Positions 1 through 5,714 of a DNA stretch of 9,181 bases are shown here, piece after piece. The notes under the pieces were generated by a model. It made no database searches. It was not told where the DNA came from and was given only the letters and a program-made list of their open reading frames with translations. The translations under genes and the position numbers were made by a program. This DNA comes from an uncultured Actinomycetes bacterium (GTDB taxonomy: Bacteria > Actinomycetota > Actinomycetes > Nanopelagicales > Nanopelagicaceae). The DNA is taken from assembly GCA_903842855.1 (NCBI GenBank), contig CAIMNT010000131.1, positions 1 to 9,181 on the forward strand, written 5' to 3'. The number at the start of each line of letters is the position of its first letter. Positions within the stretch are counted from its first letter, which is position 1.

Positions 1-1
1 A

Positions 2-694
2 AAACAGGTGATTATCAAGGTAAATAAGCCTTGGACTTCAGGAAGTACCAAGGTCTACCTTCAAGCGAATGGATATTCACCAGTTGTCACCGTCCGAGAT
101 AAGACGGGAAATATTACTTTCCAAGGTGCGGTGATCTTCTTGCCACAAGACGCCGATCTCAGCTCTCTTGGCGCTATCAAGATTCCAGATATGAAGCCAC
201 AGATCGGATTTATTGCCTCATTTATTCCAACCGCTGGAAGTAGTGCCGCACGTGGCATCTTCTCTACCTACCCAGAGGTCTTAGATCCCCGCCTGGTCTT
301 ATCTGCATGGAAGGGCAACTTGGGACTTGATAGCGGCACTCCACAATCTGTGTATTCGCTTAATACTTCTAAGATGACCAAGATCGGTCTCAAAGCTCTC
401 ACCTTAGGTAGTACTTATGACTTTGGCGAGGGAACGATCACATTCGATGGCTGGAAGTCATGGGTCAATCTGCAGATAGTTGATGATCCTGGGAAGATGT
501 ACGCACTCTTTGGCGCAATCTTCGCGATTTTAGGGTTACTGATCTCACTCTTTACACGCCAGCGTCGGATTTGGGTAAAGGTGGGCGAAGGTGTTGAAAT
601 TGCGGGTCTAGCCAAGAATGGAATACCTGGGCTTGAAGCAGAACTTACAGCGCTAGCGCGGGCGCTTGAAGAGGCTACGGGAGGCAGAGAGTGA
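2..694 (+). CDS. resB: Cytochrome c biogenesis protein ResB, C-terminal part (5' end outside window)
   Basis: ResB is a membrane protein with a large extracytoplasmic domain that works with ResC/CcsB to deliver haem and attach it to apocytochrome c (system II). The reading frame is already open at the left edge, so the GTG at position 8 is an internal valine and not the true start. About 230 residues are visible. They begin in the typical ResB extracytoplasmic segment (KVNKPWTSGSTKVYL, then NGYSPVVTVRD) and continue through a region ending GWKSWVNLQIVDDPG. A single hydrophobic helix follows (about residues 162-183, YALFGAIFAILGLLISLF), then a basic stretch RQRRIWVK and a short cytoplasmic tail. 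Full ResB proteins are usually around 500 residues, so the N-terminal transmembrane helices lie upstream. The stop overlaps the GTG start of resC by four bases, which indicates an operon with translational coupling. Family assignment is firm; the missing half was not seen. Confidence 0.9.
   Translation, partial: KQVIIKVNKPWTSGSTKVYLQANGYSPVVTVRDKTGNITFQGAVIFLPQDADLSSLGAIKIPDMKPQIGFIASFIPTAGSSAARGIFSTYPEVLDPRLVLSAWKGNLGLDSGTPQSVYSLNTSKMTKIGLKALTLGSTYDFGEGTITFDGWKSWVNLQIVDDPGKMYALFGAIFAILGLLISLFTRQRRIWVKVGEGVEIAGLAKNGIPGLEAELTALARALEEATGGRE
679..684 (+). promoter_or_regulatory. Ribosome binding site for resC
   Basis: GGGAGG lies six bases before the GTG at 691 and is embedded in the last codons of resB. 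It supports the GTG start and translational coupling across the GTGA overlap. Confidence 0.75.
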
Positions 695-1587
695 CATCTA
701 GGAATCTTGCTTACTTTTCTAACGATGCGATTTATGCATGTTTAGTTATTTTTACTATCGCCTTCTTCGCGCACGCCTTTGAAGTCTCGTGGTCGGTCAA
801 GAATGTAGGAAGTAACGATAAGACGGAGTTTGATTTCACAAAGACGCAGCGTGCCGGACGCATTGGTACAGCCATGATGATCCTCGGTTTTGGAGTTCTT
901 GCTGTTGCGGTAGTTACTCGCGGTCTGTCTGCGCACCGGGTGCCATGGGGAAATATGTATGAATTTTCTATCACTGGCGCACTGATGCTTTCAGCGGCTT
1001 ACCTATTTGCCTTTGCAAAGTACAAAGTCCGTTGGTTGGGGTTGCCAGTTTCAATATCGGTCCTTCTTACTTTGGGAACCGCTATTACTGTTCTTTATCG
1101 CCCAAGTGCTCCACTGGTTCCAGCACTTAAATCTCCATGGTTGGCGATCCACGTTCTAGCGGCAATTATCTCCGGCGGAGTCTTCCTGGTGGCCAATTTA
1201 GTGGCTGCCACATACTTAATAATGGAGCGCTACGAGCTCAAAGGCGGGCGCCCACAGTGGGCAGCGCGAATCCCATCTCTTGATAGTTTGGATCAACTCT
1301 CATATCGCTTAGTTGCGTTTGTATTTCCACTCTGGACCTTCGCGGTTATTGCTGGAGCTATCTGGGCTGAGTCGGCCTGGGGTAAATATTGGAGTTGGGA
1401 TCCAAAAGAGACGTGGGCATTTATTACCTGGGTTGCCTATGCCGCATACCTGCATGCGCGGGTAACTGTAGGTTGGCGTGGAAGAAGAGCTGCCTGGCTC
1501 TGTATATTCGCGGGATCGACTTTTCTCTTCAATTACATTTATGTAAATATTTGGGGAACCGGGCTTCATACCTACTCCGGTTTGTAA
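691..1587 (+). CDS. resC: Cytochrome c biogenesis protein ResC/CcsB (CcsA family), haem handling subunit
   Basis: This 298-residue polytopic membrane protein is the CcsA/ResC partner of ResB in system II cytochrome c maturation; it carries haem across the membrane and presents it for ligation. The diagnostic tryptophan-rich WWD segment is present at about 225-242 (WAESAWGKYWSWDPKETW). WGNMYEF lies at 86-92. Three histidines sit in expected positions: H154 (LAIHV), H255 (AAYLHAR) and H293 in the C-terminal GTGLHTYSG signature. Several hydrophobic helices are visible, for example about 13-30, 58-76, 93-108, 115-135, 150-175 and 207-225. The start is GTG at 691, preceded by a strong Shine-Dalgarno GGGAGG (679-684) six bases away, inside the end of resB. 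No thioredoxin-like ResA or CcdA is visible; they may lie upstream. The gene ends 12 bases before the convergent small membrane protein gene. Confidence 0.95.
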   Translation: MTSRNLAYFSNDAIYACLVIFTIAFFAHAFEVSWSVKNVGSNDKTEFDFTKTQRAGRIGTAMMILGFGVLAVAVVTRGLSAHRVPWGNMYEFSITGALMLSAAYLFAFAKYKVRWLGLPVSISVLLTLGTAITVLYRPSAPLVPALKSPWLAIHVLAAIISGGVFLVANLVAATYLIMERYELKGGRPQWAARIPSLDSLDQLSYRLVAFVFPLWTFAVIAGAIWAESAWGKYWSWDPKETWAFITWVAYAAYLHARVTVGWRGRRAAWLCIFAGSTFLFNYIYVNIWGTGLHTYSGL

Positions 1588-1599
1588 GATTTTGTAGCG

Positions 1600-1854
1600 T
1601 TAGAGTTTCTTTAAGAAATCTGGATTGTCATCTGGTGGGAGCATCTTTGTAACTCTGCGCTTTGGAAGCGCTACCCCCTTTGGACGTCCAACAATCAGCC
1701 AAGCAATTGCACCGAGTGATCCGAAGAAGATGATGATTATTAGCCAGGCCCATTTAGGAAGGTTACGAACTGCATCTTGTTCGGTGCGGGCACAGTCAAT
1801 TAATCCATAGAGCCAGATGGCTAAGCCACCAAGAACGATCAGAGCATCAAGCAT
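1600..1854 (-). CDS. Small two-helix membrane protein, PLDc_N (phospholipase D nuclease N-terminal)-like
   Basis: This 84-residue protein has two hydrophobic helices, about residues 2-20 (DALIVLGGLAIWLYGLIDC) and 36-56 (AWLIIIIFFGSLGAIAWLIVG). The pattern Y/D-C-A, then LPKWAWLIII, FFGSLGAIAWLIVGRP matches the PLDc_N family, which in larger proteins precedes phospholipase D or cardiolipin synthase domains. No HKD catalytic domain is attached, so no enzymatic role can be claimed. The C-terminal third is charged and proline-rich (GRPKGVALPKRR, then LPPDDNPDFLKKL) and probably cytoplasmic. The gene lies 17 bases after the menA stop, on the same strand, and is probably the last gene of the menE-menA transcript. 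A weak AGGT (1866-1869 on the complement) lies 11 bases before the ATG. Function is unknown; its place next to menA suggests a membrane role linked to quinone or respiratory assembly, but that is only context. Confidence 0.8.
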   Translation of the reverse strand: MLDALIVLGGLAIWLYGLIDCARTEQDAVRNLPKWAWLIIIIFFGSLGAIAWLIVGRPKGVALPKRRVTKMLPPDDNPDFLKKL

Positions 1855-1871
1855 AAAAGTTAGTTTACCTG

Positions 1872-2741
1872 CTAAATCAAAAGTGCGATCGCCAGAGATG
1901 TTGATAGGAAGAGTTGTAACTTTCCTACCTGACCAAGCATTGGAATCAGCTCCGCACCTTTCGCCCCAGCCCTAATCCCCTTGAGGATATTAAGGGTTAT
2001 TGGAATAAAGAGCACCGTGACCAGCGTCCAAGGTGTGATGAATGCAGCAGCAATGGCCAGAAGATGAGCAAGCACAAGCAGACCAATGAACATCTGGCGA
2101 GCGCGTTTGTCACCCATGCGAACCGCAAGTGTGCGTTTTCCCACTAGGGAATCTTTAGGAAGATCGCGCAGATTGTTAATTGCCAATAGTGAGCACGAGA
2201 GCGCGCCGACTGGAACCGCAACAAGAAAACTCTGCCAACTTACCTTGTGTGATTGCACCACATAGCTTCCAATCGTGGCAACGAGTCCAAAGAAAACAAA
2301 TACCGAGATCTCACCAAAACCTGAGTATCCATAAGGATGTTTGCCACCGGTGTAACCCCAGGCGGCGACGATGCTCACCGCACCAATTACGACCAGCCAC
2401 CGCGAGGTTCGTGCTGCCAAGACAATTCCAAATACTGCGGCAATCGCAAAGCAGAGGAAGGCCGCTTGCTTTACCGCTTTAGCTGAGGCTAATCCGCTGG
2501 CAACTAGTCGAACAGGTCCAACTCGATTGTTATCAGTTCCGCGCACGCCATCGCTGTAGTCATTGGAGTAGTTGACGGCGATCTGAAGTAAGAGGCTCAC
2601 TGCAAGTGCCATGAAGGCATTTAGCCAATTGATTCCGTGATGATCGCGTTTGATGAGCGCTGTTCCGACCAATACAGGGGCGATCGCAGCCGGCAGTGTG
2701 CGCGGGCGCGCACCAGCCACCCAGACCTTAAAAGAACTCAT
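1872..2741 (-). CDS. menA: 1,4-dihydroxy-2-naphthoate polyprenyltransferase MenA
   Basis: MenA is a UbiA-superfamily membrane enzyme that transfers a polyprenyl chain from its diphosphate to DHNA, giving demethylmenaquinone with release of CO2. The 289-residue protein starts with the MenA hallmark ARPRTLPAAIAPVLVGT (11-27). It carries both aspartate-rich Mg-diphosphate motifs: NDYSDGVRGTD (60-70; D61, D64, D70) and NNLRDLPKDSLVGKRT (189-204; D193, D197). Hydrophobic helices alternate throughout (for example about 39-57, 92-110, 115-128, 146-162, 170-187, 217-250 and 275-289). The length is normal for MenA rather than UbiA or haem O synthase, and the neighbours menE and menB settle the identity. 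The ATG overlaps the stop of menE by one base (TAATG), so translation is probably coupled; only a weak purine-rich stretch precedes the start. Confidence 0.96.
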   Translation of the reverse strand: MSSFKVWVAGARPRTLPAAIAPVLVGTALIKRDHHGINWLNAFMALAVSLLLQIAVNYSNDYSDGVRGTDNNRVGPVRLVASGLASAKAVKQAAFLCFAIAAVFGIVLAARTSRWLVVIGAVSIVAAWGYTGGKHPYGYSGFGEISVFVFFGLVATIGSYVVQSHKVSWQSFLVAVPVGALSCSLLAINNLRDLPKDSLVGKRTLAVRMGDKRARQMFIGLLVLAHLLAIAAAFITPWTLVTVLFIPITLNILKGIRAGAKGAELIPMLGQVGKLQLFLSTSLAIALLI

Positions 2742-3793
2742 TAGCGAATCATCTCAAATCTTTGAGCCAAACTGCGCCTATCTGGCTTTCCGAGAGAAGT
2801 CAGGGGGAGCTCGATACCGCTAAGAAATAGTTTAGGAACGCTATGTTTTCCAAAATTCTCGCGAAGAGCTTGAGAGATTGCCTTTTGATCTATCTCCCGC
2901 GAACTGGCTAGACAGAGTTGCTCTCCCCATTCAGGGTGACTAATCGCACAACTCATAAAAAGGAGTTCTCCTGGCCCATTAAGAAAATTATCGATTGTTC
3001 CCAGAGAAATTTTCTCGCCGCCCGAGATGATCTGATCATCGAGTCTGCCGGTGATAAATAACTTTCCATCCTGTAAATAGCCGGCATCGCGGGTAGTAAA
3101 CCAACCGGATTCATCGGCGAGTTTTGCCTCATTACCTAAATATTGAGTTGCTTGCATAGGACCTCGCAGCGCTACCGCTCCACTATCGCGGATATCTACT
3201 TCAACTCCGGGGAGCGGTTCGTTGTTGTAAACACATCCTCCGCTCATCTCTGACATGCCGTATGTTGTAACTACATTGATTCCAGATTCACGAGCGCTAG
3301 CGAGAAGCTCTGCTGAAGTTGCCGCTCCGCCGACAAGAACGGCCTTAGCGTTTTGTAACGCCACCAATAGCGCGCCTCGTTCCTGCAGCGCACGGAAGAG
3401 CTGGGTAGGCACAATCGAGGTGTATTCAAAGTCGCTTTCGGAGATTCCTGTCTCTAAAGCTAAGGCGCGTACAAGGACATTTACTCCTGCGATGTGATTG
3501 GTCGGAAGCTGAAGCGACCAACGCTCACCCATGCGAGCTCCTAGATAAGAGTGCGAGGCGGAGGCGCTAGCTAGAAGCGCATCTGCACTAAGCGCAACTT
3601 CTTTGGCTAAGCCGGTAGATCCACTGGTAGGAATTACCACCGCTATCGAAGCGTCAACGTTGGTGAATTCTGTGGGGCCGAAGGCGAGAGCGGGACCGGT
3701 GCCCCTCAAAGCAGCGCCAAGAGCATCCAAAGTATGTGTGGTTGACCACGCTGAGGGCACTTGCAGCAACTCTCGCGGTGACTTATTAACCAT
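2741..3793 (-). CDS. menE: o-Succinylbenzoate-CoA ligase MenE (short actinobacterial form)
   Basis: MenE is an ANL-superfamily adenylating enzyme that activates o-succinylbenzoate with ATP and joins it to CoA. In order, the 350-residue protein shows the P-loop TSGSTGLAK (56-64), LPTNHIAG (96-103), YGMSE (178-182), WFTTRDAG (231-238), the hinge region GRLDDQIISGGEKI (249-262) and the C-terminal GKPDR (335-339) carrying the catalytic lysine K336. All key residues are present. The protein is about 100 residues shorter than E. coli-type MenE because the N-terminal subdomain is reduced; this compact form is usual in actinobacteria. The ATG at 3793 is the only start after an in-frame TAG 15 bases upstream. 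A G-run (ACGGGGG) just before it is the only Shine-Dalgarno-like sequence. This is the first gene of a menE-menA-small membrane protein operon, divergent from menB. Confidence 0.94.
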   Translation of the reverse strand: MVNKSPRELLQVPSAWSTTHTLDALGAALRGTGPALAFGPTEFTNVDASIAVVIPTSGSTGLAKEVALSADALLASASASHSYLGARMGERWSLQLPTNHIAGVNVLVRALALETGISESDFEYTSIVPTQLFRALQERGALLVALQNAKAVLVGGAATSAELLASARESGINVVTTYGMSEMSGGCVYNNEPLPGVEVDIRDSGAVALRGPMQATQYLGNEAKLADESGWFTTRDAGYLQDGKLFITGRLDDQIISGGEKISLGTIDNFLNGPGELLFMSCAISHPEWGEQLCLASSREIDQKAISQALRENFGKHSVPKLFLSGIELPLTSLGKPDRRSLAQRFEMIR

Positions 3794-3861
3794 AGCCCCC
3801 GTAGGCTATCGGCTTGTAACGAAATACCGGAAGTGAAATCCGGCGCGCAAAGGGAGTAACT
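3794..3861. promoter_or_regulatory. Divergent menE / menB promoter region
   Basis: These 68 bases separate the start codons of menE (-) and menB (+) and must carry or overlap both promoters unless transcription reads in from elsewhere. TAGGCT (3802-3807) and its complement TAGCCT fit the loose actinobacterial -10 pattern TAnnnT on both strands. For the + direction GTGACT (3778-3783), inside menE, would be a -35 at an 18-base spacing. No convincing -35 was found for the - direction. Two short inverted repeats are present: ATAGCC/GGCTAT (3792-3797 and 3804-3809), touching the menE start codon, and CCGGA/TCCGG (3827-3831 and 3839-3843) in the menB leader. The existence of a divergent promoter region is likely; the individual boxes are weak guesses. 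Confidence 0.5.
3851..3856 (+). promoter_or_regulatory. Ribosome binding site for menB
   Basis: AGGGAG, five bases before the GTG at 3862, is a good Shine-Dalgarno sequence. The frame has no other start codon between the in-frame TAA at 3817 and this GTG, so it fixes the start of menB. Confidence 0.75.
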
Positions 3862-4740
3862 GTGAGTAAGCCGTTTAAGCGAGAGCCTGGAAGCCGGACA
3901 ATTCCGCAGTGGAGTATCGGCGCTGGTAGCGAAGAGTTCACGGATGTTATTTATGAGGTGGCCGAAGGTATCGCCAAAATAACCATCAATCGTCCGCACG
4001 TTCGCAATGCCTTTCGCCCAGAGACCCTGCATGAATTGCAAGAGGCCTTTTCATTGGCACGCGATGATGAGTCGGTTGGGGTCATCATCTTTACAGGGGC
4101 AGGTAGCGAAGCCTTCTGTTCCGGCGGCGATATTAATGTTCGCGGAGATGATGGATATATCGGTAGCGATGCACTGGGTAAAAAGGGAATCGGACGCCTC
4201 AATGTTCTCGATCTACAAATTCAGATTCGCAGACTTCCTAAACCTGTCGTCGCCATGGTGGCGGGATGGGCGGTTGGCGGGGGACATGTGCTCCATGTTG
4301 TCTGTGATCTAACAATCGCGGCGGAAAATGCCAAGTTTGGTCAGACCGGTCCGATGGTCGGTTCATTCGACGGTGGATATGGGGCGGGGCTGCTCGCCGC
4401 ACACATTGGCCAGAAAAAGGCTCGTGAGATCTGGTTCTTATGTCGCCAATACGATGCACAAGAGGCTCTCGATATGGGATTGGTGAATACCGTAGTTCCA
4501 GTCGAGGAGTTAGAAGCAGAGACCGTTTCTTGGTGTCGCGAGATGCTACGACATTCACCGATGGCTCTTCGTTTATTGAAAGCTGGGCTCAATGCAGCGG
4601 ATGATGGATTAGCGGGAGTGCAACAACTAGCTGGCGATGCCACACTTCTCTTCTACTTAACTGAAGAAGGACAAGAAGGTCGCGATGCCTACAAAGAGAA
4701 GCGCGATCCCGACTTCAATAAGTTCCCACGCCGGCCCTGA
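3862..4740 (+). CDS. menB: 1,4-dihydroxy-2-naphthoyl-CoA synthase MenB
   Basis: MenB is a crotonase-fold enzyme that closes the second ring by a Dieckmann-type condensation of o-succinylbenzoyl-CoA to DHNA-CoA. The 292-residue sequence has the oxyanion-hole region FCSGGD (85-90), AGWAVGGGH (134-142), the active-site segment QTGPMVGSFDGGYG (161-174, with S168) and the C-terminal LFYLTEEGQEGRDAY, in which Y265 aligns with the conserved catalytic tyrosine. The ending KRDPDFNKFPRRP is typical of MenB and separates it from ordinary enoyl-CoA hydratases. Position 163 is glycine, as in E. coli MenB (G156), where an exogenous bicarbonate replaces an acidic side chain; the Mycobacterium tuberculosis enzyme has aspartate there. 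Translation starts at GTG with a good ribosome binding site. The gene heads a menB-menC-menD operon, with menC starting 14 bases downstream. Confidence 0.97.
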   Translation: MSKPFKREPGSRTIPQWSIGAGSEEFTDVIYEVAEGIAKITINRPHVRNAFRPETLHELQEAFSLARDDESVGVIIFTGAGSEAFCSGGDINVRGDDGYIGSDALGKKGIGRLNVLDLQIQIRRLPKPVVAMVAGWAVGGGHVLHVVCDLTIAAENAKFGQTGPMVGSFDGGYGAGLLAAHIGQKKAREIWFLCRQYDAQEALDMGLVNTVVPVEELEAETVSWCREMLRHSPMALRLLKAGLNAADDGLAGVQQLAGDATLLFYLTEEGQEGRDAYKEKRDPDFNKFPRRP

Positions 4741-4754
4741 TAAGCCCTTAAGAG

Positions 4755-5714
4755 ATGTTAGAAGAGTATTGCCCTGATTTGCAGGTGCTCTCGATTCCAC
4801 TTCGTAATAAATTTCGTGGAATAACCATTCGAGAGGTAGCGATATTTCGCGGTCGAGCCAGTTGGAGTGAGTTCAGTCCTTTCTTGGAATACGACGATGT
4901 TGAGGCAAGTACGTGGATGGAGGCGGCGCTAGAAGCTGCTAATACGCCTTGGCCAGATCTCTACCAAGATCGGGTGCCTGTTAATGCCACACTGCCCATC
5001 GTTGAAGTCGAGCAGGTTGCTGGAATCTTGGAGCGCTTCCCAGGAACTACTACGGTAAAGATAAAGGTCGATGATTTTGAGTCTGGCGCTAGGGTTGTCG
5101 AGGAAGTTCTCAATATCAATCCTGAGTTGAAGATTCGCCTGGATGTTAACGGTGGTTGGGATAGTGATCTAGCTATAAGCAATCTGCTGGAGTATCACCT
5201 ACGCTTTGGAAGCGTCTTTGATTATGTAGAGCAACCGTGCAGAACTCTTGCAGAGTTAAAGCTTATAAAAGCCGAAATCCCAATCCGTATAGCTGCCGAT
5301 GAATCGATTCGGAAGAATTTAGGAAGTGATTTTTCAAACTTCTCTGATTATGCCGATCTGGCAATCCTCAAATGGCAACCTTTAGGCGGTTTTAAAAAGG
5401 CACATGAAATTGCTGCGGAGATCGGCTTACCGGTTGTTGTATCAAGTGCGCTAGAGACTGGTATCGGAATTTCACATGGTCTAGCTCTAGCAGCATCATT
5501 TAACGCTGAGCCGTTGGCATGTGGTCTTGGGACTGTGGCGCTCTTTGAAGAGGATATTTGTGACCCCGCAGTGCTTCCCCAAGATGGCTATATTGAAGTC
5601 AAACGACGAGAGCCTGCAATTAGTGAGAGGTATCTCGCAACTCCCGACCGCGCTACCTATTGGAAGCAACGTATTGTTAGAGTGCTTGAACTTATTGAAA
5701 GGCGGAGCGCATGA
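4755..5714 (+). CDS. menC: o-Succinylbenzoate synthase MenC
   Basis: MenC belongs to the enolase superfamily and dehydrates SHCHC to o-succinylbenzoate. All expected catalytic and metal ligands can be placed in the 319-residue protein: the KxK motif at K102/K104 (VKIKVDD), metal ligands D130 (RLDVNGGW), E159 (DYVEQP) and D182 (AADES), and the opposite lysine K206 (AILKWQPLGG). The N-terminal capping domain contains FRGITIREVAIF and WSEFSPFLEYDD (37-48), as in actinobacterial MenC. The ATG at 4755 follows an in-frame TAA at 4749, so the gene cannot start further upstream. The ribosome binding site is weak (AAGAG touching the start), so translation may depend on ribosomes leaving menB 14 bases before. 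A later GTG (4785) is possible but has no better site. The stop overlaps the menD start (ATGA). Confidence 0.94.
   Translation: MLEEYCPDLQVLSIPLRNKFRGITIREVAIFRGRASWSEFSPFLEYDDVEASTWMEAALEAANTPWPDLYQDRVPVNATLPIVEVEQVAGILERFPGTTTVKIKVDDFESGARVVEEVLNINPELKIRLDVNGGWDSDLAISNLLEYHLRFGSVFDYVEQPCRTLAELKLIKAEIPIRIAADESIRKNLGSDFSNFSDYADLAILKWQPLGGFKKAHEIAAEIGLPVVVSSALETGIGISHGLALAASFNAEPLACGLGTVALFEEDICDPAVLPQDGYIEVKRREPAISERYLATPDRATYWKQRIVRVLELIERRSA

Noticed and set aside
8..10. GTG at position 8 as the start of a short ResB
   Set aside because: The frame is open to the window edge and ResB homologues continue upstream through several membrane helices, so this is an internal valine.
650..659. GCGCTAGCGC palindrome, with similar GCGCTAG sequences near 3296 and 3565
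   Set aside because: All lie in coding regions and reflect common Ala/Ser/Leu codon combinations. Spacing and context are not consistent enough for a repeat family.
1585..1620. Terminator between resC and the convergent small gene (TTTCTT-T-AAGAAA at 1606-1618)
   Set aside because: The repeat has a one-base centre and only A/T-rich arms, lies inside coding sequence, and cannot form a stable stem.
3706..4041. A 111-codon - strand frame spanning the menE start, the intergenic region and the menB start
   Set aside because: It overlaps two well-supported genes on both sides, its predicted protein has no recognisable family feature, and it is a by-product of menE and menB coding.
4238..4558. A 106-codon - strand frame inside menB
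   Set aside because: It lies wholly opposite the MenB active-site region and is rich in Arg and Pro, typical of shadow frames.
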